Shown: piece by piece, positions 6,696-17,000 of the stretch
Position numbering within the stretch: the stretch's first letter is position 1
Layout of the letters: each line of letters begins with the position of its first letter
Source of the DNA: a virus
IMG/VR virus record: IMGVR_UViG_3300025645_000491
Span: 1-22,832 of that record
Length of the DNA: 22,832 bases
Reading direction: 5' to 3' (one strand)
The notes under the pieces: model-generated
Database searches by the model: none
What the model was told of the DNA's origin: nothing
The model's input: the letters and a program-made list of their open reading frames with translations, nothing else
Position numbers and translations under genes: made by a program

Positions 6696-9365
6696 ATGGC
6701 TACTTATGAATATAAAGGGAAGGACATAATTGCCCCCTTTAACATTGCAAGTAACCAACCTGTTATATCCACAGACACGACCTCTTTGCAATCGCAGAGG
6801 GTCGTTGCTGGGGGACAGCGTTGGGAGCTTGAATTTCAAGTGAAGGTAAGCGAAAGCACTGATGGAAACATTGATGCTGCTGATTTTCTAGCAGATTCTG
6901 TTTTAAGCTCTAATTTACACACAGCTGAAGAAATGGTAATGCCTCAGTTAACAACCTCTCAGGGAGATAACATTGATATCGCTTTGACAGGCTTTAATGC
7001 GGATGGTGCTCTTGGAATCCAAAATGTGGGTTTCAAAGGTGCTACTACCGTTGACATAAACGGAATCACAGAGCCAAACCAATATATACCTAAAGCCCAG
7101 TTTATTCAGTTTGACGGGGATGACAAGATTTACATGACTACAGAAAGAACCATTGCTAATTCTACTGCAGCAAGCCTAGATACTACTTTAGGCCCAAAGG
7201 ATTTTTACTCTTTTTCAAGCCCAGCCAATCGCACCCACTTTAATCTTGGCGTAGAGTTTTCTGGTAATCAATATCGGAGCTATGATCTAGTCCCCCCTGC
7301 CGTTTTAGTTAGTCCTAGAGATGGTTTGTATTATGAAAATACTCAGTATGTGCAGTATAATCAATTCACTTCTTATGAGGCAGACCCTACTATAGGATTT
7401 GATCGGTATAATGCAGGTCAGTTAGACTTTACTAGGACTGGCTCAGATTCACTTTTAGGTCAAGGTATAGTTCAACCGATGTCATCTCTTGATACCTTAG
7501 AATATATGGATATATATAAAAATGTAGACGCAGAAGGCGACTCAGTAGAACACTCTACTGGAGAAACCGTTTGGAGTGGTCACAAAGTATATAAGGGATG
7601 GGAATCTACTGTTACTTATGCTATTGGAGACACTGTAGTTCATGATTTTAATCACTGGGGAGCAAGAGCAATTAATACAAATGTTGAACCCGGTGAGTTC
7701 GTAGACCTTAATATTTGGGGTCTGTATGCCGGTTATTCTAACCAAGAGCCTATTCGTATTTACCAAGCTACTTGTATAGCTGGAATGCTGGGAACAGATA
7801 AGTTATCTGGTATTTTAGAAAACGACCCAAGTGATACTGCATACGCAGTTGGAGAAACTTATTTTCATCAAGCAGAAGGCTCTTCTAATTTAGATCAAAG
7901 CTTTGGTAGAAGTACAGTTATAGAATCAACCGAGGTTTCTACCTTTATTACTTGTATCTTAGCACATACTGCTAGCGAAAGAAGGAGTGACATCGACTCT
8001 GCGGGTAATGAGTATCTTCCGGGAAAACGCATAGTTCATGCTTCTCGCACTCACACGGGGTCTGTTATTGCGGATACTAAATACTGGAAATGTATTACCT
8101 TTGAACCTTTTCAGTTCTCACATCCCTATGGAGAATACGATATTGCTATCTATGATGGAAAGCTGTATCAAGTAAAAGCAGGACGAGCCGTAGATGGGCT
8201 TACTATTGTAACACCGAATGCTGATCTTGCTAATTGGACAGAAGATTTTAAATCTGATGGTCGTATAAATATAAAACTAGCTCAGACTCTAGCTACTGCG
8301 TCTCCCAATACTCTTAACCCTTCACTTAATGCTGATCACGGTAGGCCAAGTATAGTAGGGCAGGCAAGAATCTCAGGGCCTCAAACCATAAACGATACAA
8401 AGCCCAGCATAGGGACTTCTGGCATTAGTCTAGTTTCTAATTACGGCTACTCAGGTATCGAGTGGGTTGTTGACAGTCACCTTCACATGTCTCCGGAGAG
8501 AGAAGGCCAATACGAATTGGAATTTCAAGGTAAGTCAAATGGGACTTTAGAACCGAATAGTAATTGGATAGCGAAAAATCTCTTAACCGCAAACAATTAC
8601 GAAGGTTCAAATATATGGAGAGCAAGAAGATTGCTTGGAGCTTCGTGCTTAGATCACGATTTTTATAACCGTATAGATATAACAAAAATACCCCCTATAG
8701 ATAGAGCAGCAGACGTTCAAGTATTAACTTTTGATGTTGTACCTGCAAATACTCCAACGTTTTCCTTAACTATACTAGACCAAATTGGTAATAATAGTAT
8801 AACATTATCTATACCTCAACAAGCAACTGAAATCTCTGCTGAAGAGCTTAGAGAAAACTTCCTACTTAACGCTAACTGGAGCGCACGGGTTGGCCCCGAT
8901 GCTTACTTTAAAGTCGCTTCGAGATTTGGAACTAATCAAATTAGTTTCTTCGCTGCTTTGACTGGTCAGCCTGATAGACCGTTAGAAGCTCCTTCTACAT
9001 ACGTGCTTAGTGTAACTTCAGGAGGGGCGTACTTTGCTCTTAATACATTAACTTTCGTATCTGGCAATACTCCTGATTTAAATTGGAGTCAGTCCTTTTA
9101 CACGAGTAATAAGCGGTTAAGATCTACTACAATACCAGCGACTCTTCCTACTCCCCCGGGTGGAGTTCAGCCGGAAGACGTAGTAAACTCTATAAGTATT
9201 TATCCCGCATTAACTAAAGAATTACCTGTTACTTCTTTTATGAAGGCTCCAGCTAATACTAAAATTAAATATGTTTATACTCCAGATACAGTGCCCCGTT
9301 TAAAATACCAAGACGGTGTGTTGGCTACTTCTGGTAGTGTTAAAATAATAGAACAAGTAACTTAA
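6696..9365 (+). CDS. Large tail-tip protein, paralogue 1 (889 aa)
   Basis: This protein begins one base after the tape measure stop and lies where the distal tail (Dit/M-like) gene normally is. Its first 50 residues (MATYEY..., GQRWELEF) are nearly matched by the next gene, and the likeness continues in blocks to the C-terminus: a GDDKIYMTT block, a CILAHTASER block, a KCITFEPF...LYQVKAG block, an IWRARR...PPIDRAA block and a C-terminal ISIYPAL...YQDGVLATSG block. It has one putative carbohydrate-binding module near residues 299-345 (YAIGDTVVHDFNHWGARA). The N-terminal part may be the ring-forming domain attached to the tube end, and the remainder probably faces outward to the cell surface. 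It is much longer than a plain Dit protein. I recognise no enzyme motif. The tail-tip role is inferred from order and paralogy; the exact name is unknown. Confidence 0.65.
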   Translation: MATYEYKGKDIIAPFNIASNQPVISTDTTSLQSQRVVAGGQRWELEFQVKVSESTDGNIDAADFLADSVLSSNLHTAEEMVMPQLTTSQGDNIDIALTGFNADGALGIQNVGFKGATTVDINGITEPNQYIPKAQFIQFDGDDKIYMTTERTIANSTAASLDTTLGPKDFYSFSSPANRTHFNLGVEFSGNQYRSYDLVPPAVLVSPRDGLYYENTQYVQYNQFTSYEADPTIGFDRYNAGQLDFTRTGSDSLLGQGIVQPMSSLDTLEYMDIYKNVDAEGDSVEHSTGETVWSGHKVYKGWESTVTYAIGDTVVHDFNHWGARAINTNVEPGEFVDLNIWGLYAGYSNQEPIRIYQATCIAGMLGTDKLSGILENDPSDTAYAVGETYFHQAEGSSNLDQSFGRSTVIESTEVSTFITCILAHTASERRSDIDSAGNEYLPGKRIVHASRTHTGSVIADTKYWKCITFEPFQFSHPYGEYDIAIYDGKLYQVKAGRAVDGLTIVTPNADLANWTEDFKSDGRINIKLAQTLATASPNTLNPSLNADHGRPSIVGQARISGPQTINDTKPSIGTSGISLVSNYGYSGIEWVVDSHLHMSPEREGQYELEFQGKSNGTLEPNSNWIAKNLLTANNYEGSNIWRARRLLGASCLDHDFYNRIDITKIPPIDRAADVQVLTFDVVPANTPTFSLTILDQIGNNSITLSIPQQATEISAEELRENFLLNANWSARVGPDAYFKVASRFGTNQISFFAALTGQPDRPLEAPSTYVLSVTSGGAYFALNTLTFVSGNTPDLNWSQSFYTSNKRLRSTTIPATLPTPPGGVQPEDVVNSISIYPALTKELPVTSFMKAPANTKIKYVYTPDTVPRLKYQDGVLATSGSVKIIEQVT

Positions 9366-9398
9366 TCGCAATCTAGACTACTAAAGGAGTTTAATAGC

Positions 9399-12300
9399 AT
9401 GGCAACTTATGAATACAGGGGTAAAACGATAACGGCCCCCCTTACTATTGAAAGTAACAAGCCTGCTGAAACAGCTGAAACTGTTTCAATGAAGCAGCAA
9501 CGAGTTACAAGTAGTGGTCAACGTTGGGAATTAGAGTTTGAAGTTGAAAGCATGAATGGCATTACAGATGGAACAGCTGATGTAGGGGATTTCCTTGCTC
9601 AGTCTGTTCTTGGCCATACGAGTGATACAGGCGAAGAAATGATAATGCCCCAAATTACTAATAATTTAGGGGTAACTAATGACTTAACCTTATCAGTTGA
9701 AACAGAGAAAGAAGTTACAGAAGCAGCAGAAATTGGAAGCAGCTTTGTTAAATTTGGTAATTTGTCTTTTGGAAACGATATACCAAAAGGTCTTTTTGTA
9801 CAAATGGAGGGGGATGATAAAATTTATCTTACTACTGCAAAGACTATCGGTTCGGTTCAAACCTTAGATAGTACCACAGCAGATGCTACTTTTACTGATT
9901 TCTTTGCTAACGACACAAACTTACCTGCTCACACACCTACTACAGACAACCCTCCTCGAGTTGGTACATCTCAGTTAGCTGCTATGCGAAACTGGGTATC
10001 AGGTACTAACTATGAGATAGATGATAGCGCAAGAGGCTCGGACGGAAGACACTACTTGCTAAGTGATGATAGTAACGATGGAAACAATAACCCAGTATTT
10101 AATAACTCTTTCGACGGCAACGGCACTGAGGAATGGGACTTAATTTTTACAAAGGATATTTCTGGGACAAGCATTATTGACCCGTCAACAGTAAATATAA
10201 AAGATCAACCAATGGCAGCAGCACCGAGGGCTTACTATAGAGAAGATACCCAAGGTAACTTTTTCGTAGGAGATGTCGTACAAGATAATCGACAAGTATT
10301 TAAGTGCTTAACAGATACTACTAGTAAACCCTCTGTAACCCCTGCTAATTGGGAGCTTCTTGCAGATGGTAAGCTACCAATTGCGCATGAAACTTTTAGT
10401 TGGGTTCTTGCTCCATACGTTGTTCCGTTCTTTGATAGAGATAATGATGACAATTCTCTAGACGCTTATGACGACACCCTCTCGTATACTCAGGGCGATG
10501 AGGTAACTCATCTGTTTGCTCCCTGGAGAGCTAATGCTGCTATCGCTGCGGGGGCTACAAATGCTCCGGGATTAAATGCTGCTTGGGAAATCCTTACAGG
10601 AGGGTTCAACTCTTTTTATGATGATAAACAGAGCTATATGAGCTTTATGTGTAGAAAGGCAAATGTAAACTCTACCGCATTTCCTGCAGGGGTCACTAAA
10701 ACATTAGCCAAAGGCCTCGGACAAATAAATGCAGTGACTCAAACAAGCTCCACTAATAAGTTTGAAGAAGGACAGGTATTTTTTGGGTCTGGAAGTGGCT
10801 CTGGTATAAACAACGGCTATTCTGCTGGCATTGCTAAATCCTATCCTTTCGTATGTATATTAGCCCACGAAACCTCAGAGAGAATAGATATAAATCAAGT
10901 TCTTGTTGACATCCAAAGTTGGACGTATGACGCAGACTTTGTGTATCTCTTTGGGGGCAACAGATTTAAATGCTTAGTTGCAACCGCAGAAGGCCCAGAC
11001 CGTCGACCCGAACTTTGGACTCAGCTTACATCGGTTCTGAATGAAGACTTTAACGATGATTATATTGTAGGATCCAAAGGGTATTATAGTGAGGGTTTCA
11101 ATACTGTTGATTACAACTACCAAGAGATATATGGAGGCACTAAATCAATAACTAAAAACAAATATTTCAAGGCTATAACTTTTGAACCTTGGTGTGATAC
11201 CTCCCCTTATGAAGAATGGGACATCGCAATGGACGATGTTGATGGAAACTTCTATCAGGTGAAAAAGGGAGCTACTCCTCGTATTGGACTTAGGCCCGGG
11301 TTAGACGCAGGAGTGGCTGGCGTATGGACTACTTCGCTAAAGACCGCGTTGTCTTCCTTGAATGAGTTTCAGCCGGAGGATAATATACTAGGCCCGACTA
11401 TCGATATAACTATCGGTAAAGCAACAGATACTGATTCAATTCCCTACTATGCTGCTTATATCTCTTACCAAGATGGACTGTATGACTTTAATTCAAGCCT
11501 AGGTACTGCTGGATGGCGGCGAGACGCGCCGAGCGCATTCGCTTATTCTTCTGTTGAATGGTATACTATTCCTAGTACCTATACCCAAGATAGTCAGTCA
11601 GTTTGGGAGTATACTGAATATGGTAGAGGAGCAAACGCGGCATCGACCGCCGGAGCTAGAGGAGGGTTAATAAACGACCCCTCCAGCCTCGCTTGGGAAT
11701 CGCAGATAAAATCAAGCTATCCTACTACTCTCCCTGACGCAAGTGAATACTCTGATCTGTGGCGATTTCGTAGAGCTGTATCACAAGTTAGCGGACCGAC
11801 TTACACTAAGCCGCTAAACTTAAATGCACTTCCGCCGACAGACAGAGGTGGTATTCAGTATGAATTAGTAATTAACTCAGGTAGAACTGTTAGCGATCCT
11901 AAATTTGTTTTCCAACTAAATTCAGTAGACACTAGTTGTATATGGGCAGCGCCGCCTGTACTATTTAACACTTCAACGACTATGACCAAGACGGAAGTAA
12001 TAGAAAAGCTTATGAACGAGAGCCTTTCTAATGTTAACTATAATTATGGCAGCTCCAATAATGCCTCCAGTACATCAACTTTTGGTAGGATACTACCTTG
12101 GGACAATACCGCCATGCCTACTAGGTTTCAAAGGGTATTGTATGATAACTTAATCTGGAAATCGACAAGGTTAAGATCAGCAGGGGTAGTTCCGGGTACA
12201 AATGCCGATTACTGGGACATAGAAACGATTCAGGCACCGCCTTGGAAGAGTTCCGTATCTTATCCTTATAGGTCTATCGTAACTTATAATGGAAAGCAAT

Positions 12301-13220
12301 ATACAACTAGTTTTAATATTAATGCACCGACGCCTACTTTAGGAATTACGCCTGTTTTGGATCCGAACTGGTATATTAACCGTAATCCTGAAACTCTACT
12401 TACTTATACTTCTAGTGTAGATTATGGAATAAACCAGAGAGTAAATTCAGGGACGAACAGGAGTCTTGTTTATAGAGCAATAAGAGCTACTAAGGGGAAT
12501 TATCCTCCTACTAGTCCTTTAGATTTTGAATTAGAGGTTAGAGATCCTTGGGTTTTAGGAACAACCTATTCCGCAGAAGATTTAGTAACCTTTGCTGATA
12601 CAGGACAAGTCGGTTCAGTTTATAGAGCAATAAGATCTACTACTGGCGACCAACCAGATGAAAGCCCTTTGGACTGGGCTAACGAGACACTAATTCCCAA
12701 CGACTTTTCTATAAATTTTCACTCATTTGCTGATATAGAAAATGATAGGATTATAATAACTTTACAAGACCCTGCGAAAAGAGAAAACGGTAACGCTGCC
12801 GCGAACACTTTATTGTACCCTCTAAGCTTAGCAACGGCAAGTTCTTTGTTTACACTAAGACCCCTAACTACCGCTACTTCATCAAATGATGATGACTTGT
12901 ATTGGAACCAGCAATGGAAAATAGGTGCCACTACGGTTGGAGGAACTCCGGGTTACGTAAAGAAAGGGTTGGTAACTAGGCAGTTTGAAGAGAGTCGAAC
13001 TGACCCTAGGTTTAATGGAACTGGACCGGGAGAAGTTAATGGAGAAATAACAATTTATCCTCCGTTAGTAAAGGCCAAGGCTACTACAAGTAAGATTAAA
13101 AACTCAAATGAAACAACTTTAAAATACTTTGTTAACACCTCTAATATAGTTGGAATCAGGTATGTAGACGGTGTATTAGCAAGCGCTGGACGCACTAAAA
13201 TTTATGAAAAATTAATATAA
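9399..13220 (+). CDS. Large tail-tip protein, paralogue 2 with many putative glycan-binding modules (1273 aa)
   Basis: This is a longer paralogue of the preceding gene product, sharing the MATYEY/GQRWELEF start, the GDDKIYLTT, CILAHETSER, AITFEPW...FYQVKKG and LWRFRR...PPTDRGG blocks, and the C-terminal ITIYPPL...YVDGVLASAG end. The extra length comes mainly from inserted 40-50 residue modules of the pattern W-x(3-5)-Y-x(2)-G/N-D-x-V ... Y-x-A ... W, which resemble CBM5/12-type carbohydrate-binding repeats. Likely copies lie near residues 198-251, 278-322, 357-400, 501-543, 947-994, 1003-1047 and 1048-1097; the last two are a recent tandem copy. AAAGGAG precedes the ATG. The protein is probably a receptor-binding or surface-scanning part of the tail tip. 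No catalytic motif is seen. The carbohydrate-binding call is by pattern and needs profile support. Confidence 0.65.
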   Translation: MATYEYRGKTITAPLTIESNKPAETAETVSMKQQRVTSSGQRWELEFEVESMNGITDGTADVGDFLAQSVLGHTSDTGEEMIMPQITNNLGVTNDLTLSVETEKEVTEAAEIGSSFVKFGNLSFGNDIPKGLFVQMEGDDKIYLTTAKTIGSVQTLDSTTADATFTDFFANDTNLPAHTPTTDNPPRVGTSQLAAMRNWVSGTNYEIDDSARGSDGRHYLLSDDSNDGNNNPVFNNSFDGNGTEEWDLIFTKDISGTSIIDPSTVNIKDQPMAAAPRAYYREDTQGNFFVGDVVQDNRQVFKCLTDTTSKPSVTPANWELLADGKLPIAHETFSWVLAPYVVPFFDRDNDDNSLDAYDDTLSYTQGDEVTHLFAPWRANAAIAAGATNAPGLNAAWEILTGGFNSFYDDKQSYMSFMCRKANVNSTAFPAGVTKTLAKGLGQINAVTQTSSTNKFEEGQVFFGSGSGSGINNGYSAGIAKSYPFVCILAHETSERIDINQVLVDIQSWTYDADFVYLFGGNRFKCLVATAEGPDRRPELWTQLTSVLNEDFNDDYIVGSKGYYSEGFNTVDYNYQEIYGGTKSITKNKYFKAITFEPWCDTSPYEEWDIAMDDVDGNFYQVKKGATPRIGLRPGLDAGVAGVWTTSLKTALSSLNEFQPEDNILGPTIDITIGKATDTDSIPYYAAYISYQDGLYDFNSSLGTAGWRRDAPSAFAYSSVEWYTIPSTYTQDSQSVWEYTEYGRGANAASTAGARGGLINDPSSLAWESQIKSSYPTTLPDASEYSDLWRFRRAVSQVSGPTYTKPLNLNALPPTDRGGIQYELVINSGRTVSDPKFVFQLNSVDTSCIWAAPPVLFNTSTTMTKTEVIEKLMNESLSNVNYNYGSSNNASSTSTFGRILPWDNTAMPTRFQRVLYDNLIWKSTRLRSAGVVPGTNADYWDIETIQAPPWKSSVSYPYRSIVTYNGKQYTTSFNINAPTPTLGITPVLDPNWYINRNPETLLTYTSSVDYGINQRVNSGTNRSLVYRAIRATKGNYPPTSPLDFELEVRDPWVLGTTYSAEDLVTFADTGQVGSVYRAIRSTTGDQPDESPLDWANETLIPNDFSINFHSFADIENDRIIITLQDPAKRENGNAAANTLLYPLSLATASSLFTLRPLTTATSSNDDDLYWNQQWKIGATTVGGTPGYVKKGLVTRQFEESRTDPRFNGTGPGEVNGEITIYPPLVKAKATTSKIKNSNETTLKYFVNTSNIVGIRYVDGVLASAGRTKIYEKLI
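12403..12690 (+). repeat. Tandem 150-nt module duplication inside the 1273-aa tip gene
   Basis: Two neighbouring modules encode VYRAIRATKG and VYRAIRSTTG. The DNA stretch GTTTATAGAGCAATAAGA occurs at 12468 and again at 12618, exactly 150 bases (50 codons) apart, and the surrounding codons are similar. This is the freshest-looking copy pair among the putative carbohydrate-binding modules and points to growth of the array by in-frame tandem duplication. Confidence 0.7.
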
Positions 13221-13229
13221 GGTAATAAT

Positions 13230-14051
13230 ATGAAAAGCACACCCACAGTAATTACAGACGCAATAGATTTGGGTCGATTTGAAATGTTCGTTTTAATTGA
13301 CGTTATATTTAAAGAATCTGGTTTGAATTCTAATGGAAACCCTGCTGACAATTGGTCTATTAATAATACTTATCCCGTAGGTGAACATGTGCTATACCGT
13401 GGAGAGCGCTTTAAAGCCTTACAGGAAAACACAGGAGTCGCCCCTGTTGTAGGGGGCGGCACTGATGCTAACCCGGATACTACTTGGCAAGTTATGTCAT
13501 ACCACTTCACTGATCTCGCGGGAGGACTCCCTACTAAACTAAATGGAAACGTAGGGTATCCTGCTTATTCTAGGAACAACGGGTTGAGTGAGTATTCACC
13601 TCCCCAATTAACAACTGTGTTAGACCGAGAGGTTTATCGATTACAGTTTACAGATCTTAGCGATAAGTTTTTACAAGATGTAACAGTTCGTAGTTCAATA
13701 GGTGGAGAGCTAACAGTGCGTATGGGGGTAAATCCCGTATATTCTGATTTAGACATTGAGACTACTTACAACGGAGTTACCCAGCCTAAATTCTTTAATG
13801 ATTTAGATATCTTATACAAAGGCCGAATAGATGGTCTTTCTGTAACAACTGATTTTGGCAGTGGTAGCAAGGAATTGGTTATGGAAGGCTCCTCTCCTTT
13901 TGCGGATTTAGACTTAACTATAGATCGTGAAACATCTAAAAGATCTCAAGATAATGAAAAACTCTCACCTACAGACACATTAATTGACACATGCTACAAT
14001 GAACTCTACGACTCTGTTAAGGGTGTTGAAGTTCGTTGGGGTAAAAAATAA
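13230..14051 (+). CDS. Tail-tip hub-type protein upstream of the J-like gene
   Basis: This 273-aa protein lies directly before the J-like gene, the place of the hub or gpL-type protein that links the tip ring to J. Its start is FEMFVLIDVIF, a short beta/hydrophobic region. Residues 40-89 form one putative carbohydrate-binding module (NNTYPVGEHVLYRGERFKA ... DTTWQVM), apparently inserted after the N-terminal strand. The C-terminus (DRETSKRSQDNEKLSPTDT ... VRWGKK) recalls the end of hub proteins of the DUF2163 style, which often finish near a 'WG'. It is not a plain lambda L protein: only one Cys is visible, so a four-Cys iron-sulfur site is absent. A short AAGGT ribosome binding site overlaps the preceding stop. 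The hub role is moderately likely from position. Confidence 0.55.
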   Translation: MKSTPTVITDAIDLGRFEMFVLIDVIFKESGLNSNGNPADNWSINNTYPVGEHVLYRGERFKALQENTGVAPVVGGGTDANPDTTWQVMSYHFTDLAGGLPTKLNGNVGYPAYSRNNGLSEYSPPQLTTVLDREVYRLQFTDLSDKFLQDVTVRSSIGGELTVRMGVNPVYSDLDIETTYNGVTQPKFFNDLDILYKGRIDGLSVTTDFGSGSKELVMEGSSPFADLDLTIDRETSKRSQDNEKLSPTDTLIDTCYNELYDSVKGVEVRWGKK

Positions 14052-14060
14052 GGAAATTTT

Positions 14061-17000
14061 ATGATATGGCCATTAATATTAGCTATTGTCTCTGTAGTTG
14101 TTTCAATTGCTGGAGCAATCTCAGCAGCAAGAGCGCAAAAGAAAGCCAAAGAAAACGCAGATGCCCGAAAGGGTTTTGAATTAGTTGTAAAAGGAGAACC
14201 TAGAACTCTACCTATTGCTTATGGTAGAAATAAAATTGGAGCAGTTATTACCGGGGTTAGGTTAAGTAGCAACTACTACTTCCCCGGTGCTACTAACGAT
14301 GGAGACAACGTTCCATATTACAACGCTCAAGGCGATACAGGAGCTGCATTAGGCGGCACGGTGTGGTATAGAAATGCCTCTGATCGTTCAATGGCTGAAA
14401 ACATTAGCCCTAACTTATCAAGAAATAAAAATAACCAATTTCTTTTTGTACAATACGCTATTTGTGAAGGCGATATAGAATGTATTGGAGACATAGAAGT
14501 AGATGAACAAAACTGGAATGCTACAGAACTAGCATACGGTCAACGTATTCACACTTATAATAACCATGCAATAGGCAACTTCGAAGCTATTGAGCCTTGC
14601 GCAGATCCACTTAGCGTAGCTAATAACTTTCCTACAGGAAATATCTTTAAGAACACTGCTTATGCTGTTGGGGCTTTTCGATTAAATCGTGATGACTACC
14701 AGTACTTCGGTGTCCCTGAACCTCAGTTTTATGTTTTAGGAAAGAAAATAAGATATTATGATACAAATGGAGTCGGTGCGTTCGGATATTCCAATAACCC
14801 AGCATGGGTTCTTTATGATTACCTTACTTCTGATTATGGTAGAAACTTATCAGATGATGAAATAGATTTTGCAAGTTTTCTAAATGCTGGCACAGTATGT
14901 GATACACCGGTTTCCTTTGCAGATAACACTGCAATTATACATAGGCAGGGAAGAGTATGGAAAAATTGCACCCAGCCAGAGCCGATGTCCGGTCAAGTTA
15001 GAACTAGGACAGTAAGTCAACGAGAAGGGCATACTAACAACTTTGGGCTCGTGGCGCTGTTTGGTTCACAAACAAATGACCCTAACACCGCTGTTGACAG
15101 TCGATTTGCCTACTTAGGAAAAGCAAATTCCGTATTTTCTGGAGTAGCTTCAGGTAATCCAGACTCTCTTGCTGTTAATACCACTAACCCTCCTGCTAAT
15201 TTTAATGAAGTTACAAAGATACTGGTGCCTATATACACAGGTGGTGGCGTTAATCCTGCTCTTAATGATTGGCAAGGTATCTTTGGTAATGCAACCGCTG
15301 GTGCTCCTCCTAGTTCTGGTTATGTATACGCCTTCAATAAACTTAGCCCCACACTTGGTAATTATAGCTCCCTTATTTTTGAAATAACAGGGCCATCAAC
15401 ACAGAATACAAGCATCACTAATACTCTGGATCTTGATCACTGGGAAATGCCTGTTAATATAATAGAAGGTCGTTATGATCCATTTGATAACTATAGCACC
15501 CTGCCAACAAAAGAGTTTAACACTATATACAATTTAGACCAAACGCAGCTTACAGGCACACTTGTATTCACTAGTGATTTTCAGGAGTTTGTAGACGAAG
15601 GAGGATCAGCTCTCGTTAATGGTGACGAGTATATTTTTTACGATACTGAGGGAGTTAGATATTCTTTTATTTACGCAGATGACCCAAGCGATCTTCAGGT
15701 TAAAACAATTAGTTCAGACTTTAATACTATTACTCCATTTACCGGCATTTTGAGTAATATGAACCACTTAACTACCCTTATTAATAATACCTTAACTCTC
15801 TCTGCGGGTACCCCCGGGGTAACTGCTACAACCATGCCCCTCTATGAATGTAATATTTTAATAGACAGGTCTCAACCTGTTAGAGATAATGTTCAAGACA
15901 TTCTGATGACAATGGGACAAGCGGAGCTTATATGGTCTGAAGGCAAGTATAAGTTACAATTAGACTACCCCCGAACCTCTGCTGCTCCTAACCCTGCTGT
16001 AATTGAAAGTCCTGTTACTTCTATGGAAAGTTTGTTAAAGAAATCAGGTTCTTTTAAAGTTACATCAAGCAATTTAGTTAGAGAAACCATCAAGGTTAAT
16101 TACGCAAAGGCTACTGAAAGATACAATCAAGCAACAGTAAGATACCACGATGAAGCACAAGACTTTGCTAAAAGTTCAGCCGTATGGCCTGAGAAGAACT
16201 CTGCTGAATACGAGCAGTACTTAGCGGAAGATAGTAACCAACCGTTGACAACTAGCTTTTTGCTTGAAGGTATAACGGATGCTTACCACGCTAAAGCACG
16301 AGCGGAACAAATGGTTAAGGCTTCTAGATCACTAGCTACTTTTGAGTTTGAATGTGATATCTCTGCCTATAGATTAGAGCCGGGTGACTTTATCACAATT
16401 GATCCTGATGTAATTGGTATTCCTGAAGTAAGGAAATCCCTCGCTGCAGCTGGCGGCGTAGAGGCGCTTCGTGATGTCGTAGTAAAAGTACAGAGTATTA
16501 AAATTACTCAAGTATATACTGTTAGAATATTAGCTACTAAGTTTAACTTTACGGACCTTGTATTTGCTACGCCTACACCTTTAGTTGCGAGTTTCCCTCG
16601 CCATGCTGATTTTGTTATTGTAAGCACGGATGCCCCAACTGTAGTTTCTGACGATGATAACCGTACAGCAGCTATTAGTTTCTCAACAGACTATAATTCA
16701 ACTGAGGTTGAGCACTTCATGATAGAAAGGGCAGGACTAGATGCGGCAGGAACTATACCTGCTGACTTAACCTCTTTACTATGGGAACACGTAGGCTCCG
16801 TAAAACCTGCTCCGGAAGCTAGTGTAGCAAGCTACACTGACTTTTTGCCTTTAAACGCAGTTAAAGTAATTTATCGTATTAGAGCAGTTACGGGAAATGG
16901 ACGTAAATCTCCTCCTAGCCCGATTAGTGCAATACAGACTTTTACTGCTCTTGAAATAGCAGATACTATAGATGCGGATCTTGAACCTGCCGTTGTATCA

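Noticed and set aside
13230-14051. A lambda L-type iron-sulfur minor tail protein
   Set aside because: Only one Cys is visible, so the four-Cys cluster of gpL is absent; a hub-type protein fits better.
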